Source of the DNA: Antedon mediterranea
Taxonomy: Eukaryota > Echinodermata > Crinoidea > Comatulida > Antedonidae
DNA: 62,000 nucleotides
Assembly (NCBI RefSeq): GCF_964355755.1
Contig: NC_092672.1
Location: 1-62,000 of the forward strand
Direction: 5' to 3'
Shown: positions 9,694-19,699 of the stretch, in pieces
How the letters are laid out: every line of letters starts with the position of its first letter
Position numbering within the stretch: the first letter of the stretch is position 1
The notes under the pieces: generated by a model
What the model was told of the DNA's origin: nothing
Seen by the model: the letters and a program-made list of their open reading frames with translations, nothing else
Database searches by the model: none
Made by a program: the position numbers and the translations under genes

Positions 9694-12600
9694 AGCACGT
9701 CTAGACGTCACCACAACAACTCGTCTAGACGTCACCAAAACAACTCGTCTAGACGTCACCAAAACAACTCGTCTAGACGTCACCAAAACAACTCGTCTAG
9801 ACGTCACCAAAACAACTCGTCTAGACGTCACCAAAACAACTCGTCTAGACGTCACCAAAACAACTCGTCTAGACGTCTAGACGAGTTTACCACCGCAACA
9901 CGTCTAGACGTCACCACCACAACACGTCTAGACGTCACCACCACAACACGTCTAGACGTCACCACCACAACACGTCTAGACGTCACCATCACAAATACGT
10001 CTAGACGTCACCATCACAAATACGTCTAGACGTCACATCAACAAATACGTCTAGACGTCACATCAACAAATACGTCTAGACGTCACCTCAACAAATACGT
10101 CTAGACGTCACCTCAATAATACGTCTAGACGTCACCTCAATAATACGTCTAGACGTCACCTCAATAATACGTCTAGACGTCACCTCAATAATACGTCTAG
10201 ACGTCACCTCAATAATACGTCTAGACGTCACTTCAATAATACGTCTAGACGTCACTTCAATAATACGTCTAGACGTCACTTCAATAATACGTCTAGACGT
10301 CACTTCAATAATACGTCTAGACGTCACTTCAATAATACGTCTAGACGTCACTTCAATAATACGTCTAGACGTCACTTCAATAATACGTCTAGACGTCACC
10401 TCAATAATACGTCTAGACGTCACCTCAATAATACGTCTAGACGTCACCTCAATAATACGTCTAGACGTCACCTCAATAATACGTCTAGACGTCACCTCAA
10501 TAATACGTCTAGACGTCACCTCAATAATACGTCTAGACGTCACCTCAATAATACGTCTAGACGTCACCTCAATAATACGTCTAGACGTCACTTCAATAAT
10601 ACGTCTAGACGTCACTTCAATAATACGTCTAGACGTCACTTCAATAATACGTCTAGACGTCCCTATAATATTACGTCTAGACGTCCCTATAATATTACGT
10701 CTAGACGCCACTACAATAATACGTCTAGACGCCACTACAATAATACGTCTAGACGCCACTACAATAATACGTCTAGACGTCACTACAATAATACGTCTAG
10801 ACGTCACTAAAATAATACGTCTAGACGTCACTACAATAATACGTCTAGACGTCACTACAATAATACGTCTAGACGTCACTACAATAATACGTCTAGACGT
10901 CACTACAATAATACGTCTAGACGTCACTACAATAATACGTCTAGACGTCACTACAATAATACGTCTAGACGTCACTACAATAATACGTCTAGACGTCACT
11001 ACAATAATACGTCTGGACGTCACCACAATAATTACGTCTAGAGGTCACCACAATAATACGTCTAGATATCACTACAATAATTACGTCTAGACGTCAACAC
11101 AATAATACGTCTAGACATCACCACAATAATTATGTCTAGACGTCACCACAATAATTATGTCTAGATATCACTACAATAATACGTCTAGACGTCAACACAA
11201 TAATACGTCTAGACGTCACTTCAATAATACGTCTAGACGTCACTTCAATAATACGTCTAGACGTCACTTCAATAATACGTCTAGACGTCACTTCAATAAT
11301 ACGTCTAGACGTCCCTATAATAATATGTCTAGACGTCCCTATAATATTACGTCTAGACGCCACTATAATAATACGTCTAGACGCCACTACAATAATACGT
11401 CTAGACGCCACTACAATAATACGTCTAGACGCCACTACAATAATACGTCTAGACGCCACTACAATAATACGTCTAGACGTCACTAAAATAATACGTCTAG
11501 ACGTCACTACAATAATACGTCTAGACGTCACTACAATAATACGTCTAGACGTCACCACAATAATTAGGTCTAGACGTCACCACAATAATTATGTCTAGAC
11601 ATCACTACAATAATACGTCTAGATATCACTACAATAATACGTCTAGACGTCAACACAATAATACGTCTAGACGTCACCACAATAATTACGTCTAGACGTC
11701 ACCATAATAATTACGTTTAGACGTTACCATAATAATTACGTTTAGACGTCTAGACGTCACCATAATAATTACGTCTAGACGTCACCATAATAATTACGTC
11801 TAGACGTCACCATAATAATTACGTCTAGACGTCACCATAATAATTACGTCTAGACGTCACCATAATAATTACGTCTAGACGTCACCATAATAATTACGTC
11901 TAGACGTCACCATAATAATTACGTCTAGACGTCACCATAATAATACGTCTAGACGTCACCATAACAATATATGTCTAGACGTCATCATAACAATATACGT
12001 CTAGACGTCACCATAATAATATACGTCTAGACGTCACCATAATAATATACGTCTAGACGTCACCATAATAATATACGTCTAGACGTCACCATAATAATAT
12101 ACACCACAATAATACGTCTAGACGTCACTACAATAATACATCTAGACGTCACTACAATAATACGTCTAGACGTCACTACAATAATAAGTCTAGACGTCAC
12201 CATAATAATATACGTCTAGACGTCACCATAATAATAATACGTCTAGACGTCACCATAATAATACGTCTAGACGTCACCATAATAATACGTCTAGACGTCA
12301 CTACAATAATACATCTAGACGTCACTACAATAATACGTCTAGACGTCACCATAATAATATACGTCTAGACGTCACCATAATAATACGTCGAGACGTCACC
12401 ATAATAATACGTCCAGACGTCACCATAATAATACGTCCAGACGTCACCATAATAATACGTCCAGACGTCACCACAATAATACGTCCAGACGTCACCACAA
12501 TAATACGTCCAGACGTCACTACAATAATACGTCCAGACGTCACTACAATAATACGTCCAGACGTCACTACAATAATACGTCCAGACGTCACTACAATAAT

Positions 12601-12695
12601 ACGTCCAGACGTCACTATAATAATACGTCCAGACGTCACTACAATAATACGTCCAGACGTCACTACAATAATACGTCTAGACGTCACTACAATAA
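9694..12695. repeat. 24-25 bp palindrome-core satellite, block 4 (3 kb)
   Basis: The largest block, about 120 units on the ACGTCTAGACGT core. Runs of subtypes follow each other: CACCAAAACAACTCG (9700-9860), CACCTCAATAAT and CACTTCAATAAT (10090-10650), CACTACAATAAT (10700-11030), CACCATAATAATT (11690-11940), and a run with the core altered to ACGTCCAGACGT (12405-12660). A 26 bp perfect palindrome marks an inversion-like junction at 9862-9887. Long frames on both strands are repeat artefacts. Confidence 0.95.
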
Positions 12696-13190
12696 TAAGT
12701 TCCGAATATTGACGAGTAGTTCCGAGTAGTTCTGAATATTGACGAGTAGTTCCAAATATTGACAAGTAGTTCCGAATATTGACGAATAGTTCCGAATATT
12801 AACGAGGAGTTCCGAGGAGTTCCGAGTAGTTCCGAGTAGTTCCGAGAAGTTTCCGAGAAGTTTCCGAGTTGTGACGACTAGTTCCAAGTAGTTCCGAGAA
12901 GTTCCGAGTAGTTCCGGGTAGTTTCGAGAACTTCCGAGAAGTTCCAAGTATTTCCGAGTATTTCCGAGTAGTTCTGAGTAGTTCCGAGTAGTTCCGAGTA
13001 TTTCCGATAAGTTCAGAGTACGATCCGGGTACGATCCAGTTACGTTTCGGATATGTTCCGGGTATATTCCAAGTATGTTTTGAGTATGTTCTGACTATTT
13101 TCTTAGTATGTTCCAAGTATGTTTCGAGTATGTTTCAAGTATCTTCCGGGTATGTTCCGGGTATGTTCCATGTATGTTTCATGTATGTTC
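12696..13190. repeat. 10 bp TTCCGAGTAG satellite, block 4
   Basis: TTCCGAGTAG and TTCCGAATATTGACGAGTAG units grading into the degenerate TATGTTCCGGGTAT type. It parallels 7586-7880 and again follows a 24 bp block and precedes the unique spacer. Confidence 0.9.
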
Positions 13191-13611
13191 CGAGGCTTAG
13201 TTTTTTCACCCTTCTTAAAAATATCCGTCACCTTTGCTATTTCCACGTGTTTGAAGATTTTAATGATTTTTTATATTGATTTTAAAATTGTTCCTGTAAA
13301 TCATTGATAACTCATTGGGTGCGTCATCGACATAAAAATATATATTACTATTACGCCAAGTGTAACACGCTTTGCGTTTTTGGAAAATATTGCCATATTT
13401 TCCCTAATATTCTTATGTAACCACTTTCAATTAAACATGCTTAAATATAATACTGTATAATAAATATTATATAATTTATAAGTAGAGCTCCACTTTAAAA
13501 CAGACACGTTTGAACATTTTGCCCAGAAAGCGACTGGGTTACTATGGCATGTTGTTATGATCAGGGAAGAGTTAATTAACTCTTCCCTGTTATGATCAAA
13601 TCAATCAATGA
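13191..13611. repeat. Unique spacer, second copy
   Basis: Near-identical partner of 7881-8250, with the same AATCAATCAATG edge beyond which a different LINE begins. It differs by carrying the palindromic insert at 13553-13598. Confidence 0.85.
13553..13598. mobile_element. 24 bp perfect palindrome flanked by 11 bp target duplication
   Basis: A perfect 24 bp palindrome with half-site GGGAAGAGTTAA occupies 13564-13587. It is flanked on both sides by TGTTATGATCA (13553-13563 and 13588-13598). The duplicated spacer at about 8231-8241 has a single TGTTATGATCA and no palindrome, which gives the empty site. It could be a minimal inverted-repeat element (two 12 bp ends with no interior) or a hairpin captured during repair. 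Confidence 0.75.
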
Positions 13612-13836
13612 AAATCAACATTTATTTCCAAAATGGTGGCGTCACCAAAAAAGCAAAGCTTGTGTCAGGGACGCCCAAACAAAACAATCAAAAGCAAACA
13701 AAACATATAAATAAGACACAGAAATGAAAATAACAATAAAACTTAAAGCGGTACATTTCAATTGTAGTATAAATCATATTAATACATTTTCAATATTTCT
13801 ATTAAAAGGTAAATATATTAACAAGAAACATAGCAG

Positions 13837-14795
13837 CTAGTATTGTTTGATAATAAATAATATTTTGCAGTTTTTTTTTAAATTATTTACATTATGTATA
13901 TTTTGTAACGAATGAGGCAAAACATTCCAAAGTTTTGCACCAGAGTATCTAATACTGATGAAATATAGTAGTCCTGTGTTTTGGGAGATGAATGTAAGAG
14001 GATGACCTAGTGTCGTAGTTATAGAAAGTAACATTAAATTAAACATATCGTAAAATATATGAGAATAATTATGATTAATACAGTTATGAACAAAAATATG
14101 TTGCTGATAAGTATTTAAATCTTTAAGTGTTATTATATTAAGTTCCTTAAATAGAGGACCCGTATTAGCTGTAAAAGAAGATTTTGAAATTATACGTATG
14201 ATTCTATTTTGGAGCAATGTTAATTTAGTAAGATTTGATTGAAAAGTATTACCACAGACCACATTACAATATAAAAAATAAGAAAGAACAAGAGAATTAT
14301 AATAAAGGTACGGAGAATATTTACATTAACTAAACATTTAATTCTGTTGATTACTCCTATACTTTTAGATATTTTAGTCACCAATTCGTTGATATGGTAT
14401 TTCCAAGTTAACTGCTCCTCTATGAAGACACCGAGAAATTTTGTTTGTTCTACTCTTTGAATGTCATCATTGTTAAGTACAATTTTTAAATCATTTACAT
14501 CATCAGTCTTCTTTTTCTTATTACTAAAATAAATATAATTACATTTCTTTGAATTTAATGATAATCTATTAGCCTTAAACCATTCACAAATATAATGTAA
14601 TTGGTTGTTGGCAGTACTATATAATTCATAGATGTCATCATTACTGTAAAATATATTTGTATCATCGGCATATAGTATAAATGAAAAAAGATCCGATGTC
14701 TTAAAAATGTCATTAACATATAAAATACATAATAGTGGTCCAAGTAGTGACCCTTGTGGTACTCCACATGTTATATTTTTCAGTTCCGACAGCAA
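13837..14795 (-). pseudogene. LINE RT palm (YADD) and C-terminal domain
   Basis: Two overlapping frames. 14795-14220 shows CGVPQGSLLGPLL (motif B), LYADDTNIFY (motif C with catalytic Asp-Asp), NSKKCNYIYF (motif D) and TKFLGVFIEEQLTW. 14262-13837 shows the family C-terminus with QNRIIRIISKSS, GPLFKELNI and [13 protein letters not shown] frameshift around 14250 separates them. Confidence 0.82.
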
Positions 14796-15044
14796 AGATT
14801 CATATTTAGTAGGCCTACACTGGGATCGATTTTCAAGGTAACTTTTAAACCATTGTAATGCAACAACACCGTGGATTCCATATTAACTTAACTTATATAA
14901 TAAAATGTTATGGTTTATCGTATCAAAGGCTTTGGATAGATCTAAAAATTACCTATTGCATGTGATTTGTTTGCAAATGCACTTATAATTCTATCTGTAA
15001 GATCCACCAGAGCCATTGAAGAAGAAAATTTGCTACGAAAACCA

Positions 15045-15791
15045 TTATTGACCATTATGAAGAATATTGTACTTATCTAGAAAAGAAACAATTCTAAGAA
15101 AGGCAATACGTTCTAAAATTTTGGAGAAGCATGATAAAATAGAAATTGGTCTATAATTACTAATGTCTCCTTTGTCTCCAGATTGGTAAACGGGTGTAAT
15201 CTTAGCTATTTTTAGTTGGCTAGGAAAAATACCCTTAACTAATGATGCGTTAAAAATATGGCAGAGCGGTTTGCTAATTAAGGCTGCTACTGCTTTAACT
15301 ACATTGGGACATAAACCGTCTAACCCAGCAGCTTTATTATTTTTAAAATTATTTATTATATCACATATTTCTTCTTCGGTCGTTGGAAAAAAGTACATTG
15401 AATGGTTGTTTGGTAGTTTTAAATAATCATTATAATCAGAGGGAATTTTTCTATCAAGTGAGGAACCAATTTGTGTAAAAAAGTCATTAAATGCATTTGC
15501 AATATCTTGCGGTTGATCCAAAGATCGACCATCACAAGTAAAATTAATATTTTGTTTACATTTGACTTTTCTGTTTAATGAATTATTTATTACATCCCAT
15601 GTTTTCTTTATGTTCGATTTAGTACTGGAAAATTGTTCGTTATAATAAGCTAATTTAGATGTTTTTACAAGAGTATTCAATTTATTTCTAAAAGTTTTAT
15701 ACTTTAACTCATTTGGGCCTCTTGGATATTTAAGAAACTTTTTATACAGTTTATTTTTTTGCTTAATAGACTGTAAAATCCCATTGGTCAT
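15045..15791 (-). pseudogene. LINE pre-RT linker and RT fingers
   Basis: 248-codon open segment containing NIKKTWDVINNSL, the NKAAGLDGL block (RT motif 1/2), and YRPISILSCFSKILERI (motif 2a). It ends near HNGQ, just before the motif A region, which is disrupted between 14795 and 15045. Same layout as the intact RT at 35191-37086, so it is a related but separate family. Confidence 0.8.
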
Positions 15792-16028
15792 CCATGGTTT
15801 TAATTTTCTCTTATTTTAGTTTTTAACAGTATGCAATGGAAAATTGTTTTGGTATACTGTTGTAAATTTGGATTGGAACAAATCATAAGCCTTTTCAGGG
15901 TTAGACAAAGACATTACATCATCCCATTCGTTTGTGGCCAGATCTTGTTTAACATTTACAATATTTAAAGGATTAATTAGGCGATACGCCTGAATAGGGA
16001 CATCATTTTGAAATGAATCATTTATAAA

Positions 16029-16735
16029 TTAAGTGATTTGAAAAATTGGCAAATGATAGCTAACGTCACAATATAATATACCCCTTGTGACAGGTAGATC
16101 ATGTGAATTTGTTATAATATTATCAATCAATCTAGCAGTATTACTAGTGATTCGAGTTGGTCTATTTATTAAGGGTAAATAGAAATTACTATATAATATA
16201 TTTAAAAAGTCTTGCGTTGAGTTTATACTCGTATATCGTAAAAGGTCTATATTAAAGTCACCCATAATATAGTTTAGCTTATTTTCTTTATCTATTGTTG
16301 TAAGTATTTTATATCAAAATCGTCCACAAAGTGGTTACTGTTTACATCTGGTAGTTTATAAACAACACCAGCGATAATATTCTTTCCATGATTTTGATTA
16401 ATTTCAATAAAAATTGAATCACATGAAATATTTGTCAAGTAAATGTCATTTCGTTGAGTATATGATCTTAAATTACTTACATACAAAGCAACCCCACCAC
16501 CTACTCTACCGTTTCGATTTTTAGATAACAATGTATAGTTAGGTATATTTAACGGTGGACTATTTTTAGATAACAATGTATAGTTAGGTATATTTAACGG
16601 TGGACTATTTTTAGATAACAGTGTATAGTTAGGTATATTTAACGGTGGACTATTTTCATTACACCATGTCTCCGAGATACCAATAATATAAAACTGAAAA
16701 TGTAGAATTTCAATAAATTCCATGATAGCATCCAA
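16029..16735 (-). pseudogene. LINE AP endonuclease domain with internal 15-residue triplication
   Basis: Endonuclease blocks: GISETWC (catalytic Glu), GGGVALYVSN, GVVYKLPD, GDFNIDLL, and at the end VSYHLPIF where the family has SDHLP, so the catalytic Asp of the SDH block is replaced by Tyr. A 45 bp unit encoding NSPPLNIPNYTLLSK is repeated three times in tandem (about 16519-16651), in frame. A frameshift lies between 16265 and 16292. Confidence 0.8.
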
Positions 16736-16779
16736 ATGTTTTACTAGACTTCTTGCATTAAAGTGGATACTAGAAAAAC

Positions 16780-17912
16780 TTTTTTGAGTATCTACTGTTT
16801 TAAATTTGCATGCAAATTGATCACAAAGAAAATAATTAGAAAGGTTTGTGCGGCCGTCTGCATTGGTGATGTTTCATCAGATGACCTTCCTCTATTATGT
16901 GGCGTCCCACAAGGTTCGCTGCTTGGAACACAGCTGTTTTCCATCTATGTTGCCCCAGTTGCTGAAATAATACGAAGACACGGATTATGTCATCATTTAA
17001 TTCTATGCAGATGATCTACAAATCTACGTTTCTGTCAAGCCTTGCCAGACCAAGTTTCTGTCCGCCGTAAAACGGTTAGAAGCATGCACTGCTGAGATTA
17101 GAAAATGGATGGGCTCCAACTTCCTCAAGCTAAATGATAAAAAGACCGAGGTGATCCTATTTGGTTCTGTTCAGCAGAGAAAAAAGATCCGGTTTGATGG
17201 CCTACATATTGGTGGCGTACTAGTCAATCCATCATCAGAAGTTCGTAACCTTGGTGTACAACTTGATTGTAAAATGACCATGGAATCACATATCAACAAA
17301 ATCTGCCGATCTGCTATTTTCCATTTATGTAACATCGCCAAGATCAGACGTTAATTGAACCATTGTGCAATAGAGCAGATTGTGCATGCTTTTGTTACCA
17401 GTCGGCTTGATATGGAAAATTCTCTGCTGTATGGTCTGCCAAAGAAGCAGTTGCGGACTCTCCAGAAGGTGCAAAATTGGGCAGCTCGCTTGGTGATGTG
17501 TGCCAAGAAGTATGATCACGTCACACCATTGTTCAAAGAGTTAAATTGGCTACCCATGGAGTCACGTGTGTTAAATTTAAGATCCTGCTGCTGGTGTTCC
17601 GATGCCTAAATAGTTGCGCTCCAAAATATCTCTCAGAATTGTTGACAGTCAAGAAAGGAAAGCGAGAACTAAGATCTAGTCATCAGGTGCTACTGGACAT
17701 TCCAAGGAGCAAACATAGTTGGGGATATCGGACTTTCAGTGTTGCTGGACCTAGGCTCTGGAACCACCTACCCTTGAACATTAAACACACATCATTATTG
17801 AGTCACTTTAAGTCACTACTCAAAACTCACCTTTTCTGATTTTTTACAGCGCCATGAGCAATGAATGTTGGAATGGCGCTATATAAATCGAACGATTGAT
17901 TGATTGATTGAT
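16780..17912 (+). mobile_element. L2/Crack-like LINE 3' fragment, plus strand
   Basis: 5'-truncated RT fragment: LLCGVPQGSLLGTQLF (motif B), YADDLQIYVSV (motif C, reached by a frame change near 17005), NFLKLNDKKTEVILFG (motif D), VRNLGVQLD, VTSRLDMENSLLYGLP, then PLFKELNWLP and RTFSVAGPRLWNHLP. A TAA stop at 17352-17354 and a second frame change near 17560 break it. The 3' end has GGCGCTATATAAATC and an ATTG tandem tail (17894-17912), typical of CR1/L2-type elements. It is head-to-head with the minus-strand LINE at 13612-16745. Confidence 0.85.
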
Positions 17913-18015
17913 TGTAGAAATTTTGGTCAGGATCTAGATCAAATTTTCCTGCAGAATTTGTAATCAAACTTGAGTTGATTTAGTCTATTTGTATTATTGG
18001 TATTTCCTGAAACTG

Positions 18016-18102
18016 AATCGCTACCAGTAGTAGAATCTGGTGGGTTTAGGGTTCCCCTAACCCTAACCCTAATCGCTACCAGTAGTAGAATCTGGTGGGT
18101 TT
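18016..18102. repeat. Interstitial telomeric insert in 32 bp direct repeats
   Basis: At 18048-18070 lies AGGGTT followed by CCCCTAACCCTAACCCT, telomeric repeats in inverted head-to-head orientation. It is flanked by two perfect copies of a 32 bp sequence beginning AATCGCTACCAG and ending GGTGGGTTT (18016-18047 and 18071-18102). The arrangement looks like telomeric DNA added at a staggered break with filling of both ends. Confidence 0.88.
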
Positions 18103-18284
18103 CTCTTTGTATTATGAGTTGCTACTGAACAAGCCATATCACATGATCACATAATAATATAGAGTCAATTCCAAAAATATAGATACCCAATTGTTAATAA
18201 TTTTATACTTACAATAAATAAAATGATACCAGTAAACAACATTAAATAAACGACAAAAAAAGAAACAAGTTAACGCCGCTCGGT

Positions 18285-18740
18285 AAAACCGACAGACAAT
18301 TATTATTATTATATTATTATTATATCAACATTTATAAAGCGTCAATTCAAGAACCGAGGTACAAAATCAAAGGCGCTGGGCATGTTAGTGGTCGAAAAAA
18401 TGAGTTTTGAGCAATTTTTTAAATAAGGCAACAGAAGAGCAGTGTTTAATTTGTGGGAGGAGTAAATTTCAGAGTGTGGGTGCTGCAAAAGAAAACGATC
18501 TATGACCAAAGGTTTTAGTGGCTATGCGTGGAACAGAGAGTAAAAAATCATCAGATGATCTAAGAGAGTCCGTCCAGGAACATTGACGGATGTAAGCAGG
18601 TTGGTTGAAAAGAAGTGCTTTAAAAGTAAGGAGCAAGATTTTAAATTTGATTCGATTGTCAATGGGGAGCCAGTGAAGTTCTCGAAGAACAGGTGAAATG
18701 TGAGAGCGACGGTTTGAGAACATGTTAAACATACAAAGTA
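18285..18740 (-). mobile_element. CR1/L2-like LINE 3' end, minus strand
   Basis: Truncated C-terminal domain of a LINE RT: SPVLRELHWLPIDNRIKF, LRSSDDFLLSVPR and FGHRSFSFAAPTL within 18469-18732. It is followed downstream by a 3' UTR containing GCGCCTTTGATTTTGTACC and TTTATAAATGTTGATA, and an ATT-repeat tail at about 18298-18326. It is 5'-truncated and non-functional. Confidence 0.8.
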
Positions 18741-18898
18741 AGGTACAGTATTCAAAAATACCACATATGCATATTATGGCATGTACCGGAATGAAAACAG
18801 CAAAATATTAAAAGTTATTTATAGTTTAGTTAGTCAACAAATATATGGGAAAAAAACTCCATAATAAACACTCCAATATTACTCCCTGTTAGTATGAT

Positions 18899-19689
18899 TC
18901 AATCTTGTGCAATTCGGCCATACAACCTTTCATTTATATACAGATTTCCGTTCCGAAACACTGGTTTCTTACCTTTCGTTATATGCTTTCTGCATTTCTC
19001 TGTATGATTTCTATTTAGCAATATCTGCAGCGGGTAAGTCCTCTATTACGAACGTGTCACATTCTTTGAGAGTTGAGTTTTAGCGCGCTTTAACACGATA
19101 CGTCGATCCGACCTGTAGACAAAACGAGCGATTATAATATGTCGTCGCGGTTTGTCAGCTGATGTTTTGGGTGGTTTGCCGGTGCGGTGAGCCGCCTCAA
19201 TGTCAACGTTGGGATAGCCTACAGTAGCTTGTTGGTTATGATATTTTTTTCAGGGGTTTTTCACCCTTTTCTTCTGTGATGCCACCAAATCTAAGGTTAA
19301 ACCCACGGGAATGACGTTCAAGACTTACCATTTGTGTCTCCAGACGTTGTAATGACGGTAGAGTATGCCGTTGAAATATTTGCTATTTTATTTGTCAGAT
19401 CAACATTTTTCTTTTCGAGATCACTTACTGATTCTGCAGTATAAGCTACAGATTTTTCCATATCTTTTTGAATAGATTCCATCTTATCCATCCTTCTTAA
19501 TAATGTATATTGATTTTTAAGTAGTACGTCAAGCCTACCTCGCATTTCTCCTGCGAGCTTTTGAATTTCCCGCCGAAGGTCAGTTAAGCCCTCACCTGGC
19601 TAGATAGTAGATGCAGTAGGAGGGCTTTCAGAAACAGCTTGGTCAGATGTTAAACGTAAGTTAGATTTACGAGTTGATCGGGCTGCCAT
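18899..19689 (-). pseudogene. Degenerate L1-type ORF1 (coiled coil plus RRM and CTD)
   Basis: From an ATG at 19689 the frame encodes a basic start (MAARSTRKSN), a TAG stop at 19600-19602, then a coiled coil (LLKNQYTLLRRMDKM to KKNVDLTNKI). After a frame change near 19320 the RRM-like core follows (RGFNLRFGGITEEKG, VDIEAAHRTGK, IIIARFVYRSDRR) and then the C-terminal domain (KSYREMQKAYNER, FRNGNLYINERLYG), ending at the TGA 18899-18901. The order coiled coil, RRM, CTD is that of the L1 ORF1p (transposase_22) family. At least two stops and two frameshifts make it a fossil. Confidence 0.65.
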
Positions 19690-19699
19690 TTCCTATAAT

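Larger units (their letters stand above)
13612..16745 (-). mobile_element. CR1-like LINE, degenerate, minus strand
   Basis: A nearly full ORF2-length LINE reading from about 16745 down to 13837, with a 3' UTR to about 13612 that ends at a TCATTGATTGATT-type tail. Domains in order: endonuclease N-terminus (16735-16292), endonuclease C-terminus (16265-16029), pre-RT and RT fingers (15791-15045), RT palm with YADD (14795-14220) and the C-terminal domain (14262-13837). Several frameshifts and stops separate these pieces, so it is inactive. Confidence 0.88.

Noticed and set aside
2444-12765. Long reading frames of TSRRIIVV-type octapeptides on both strands
   Set aside because: They come from a 24 bp satellite whose period is a multiple of three, are open on both strands, and break wherever the unit is 25 bp.
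732-13190. CRISPR-like look of short palindromic repeats
   Set aside because: There are no unique spacers of constant length, no cas genes, and the setting is a eukaryotic telomere; these are satellites.
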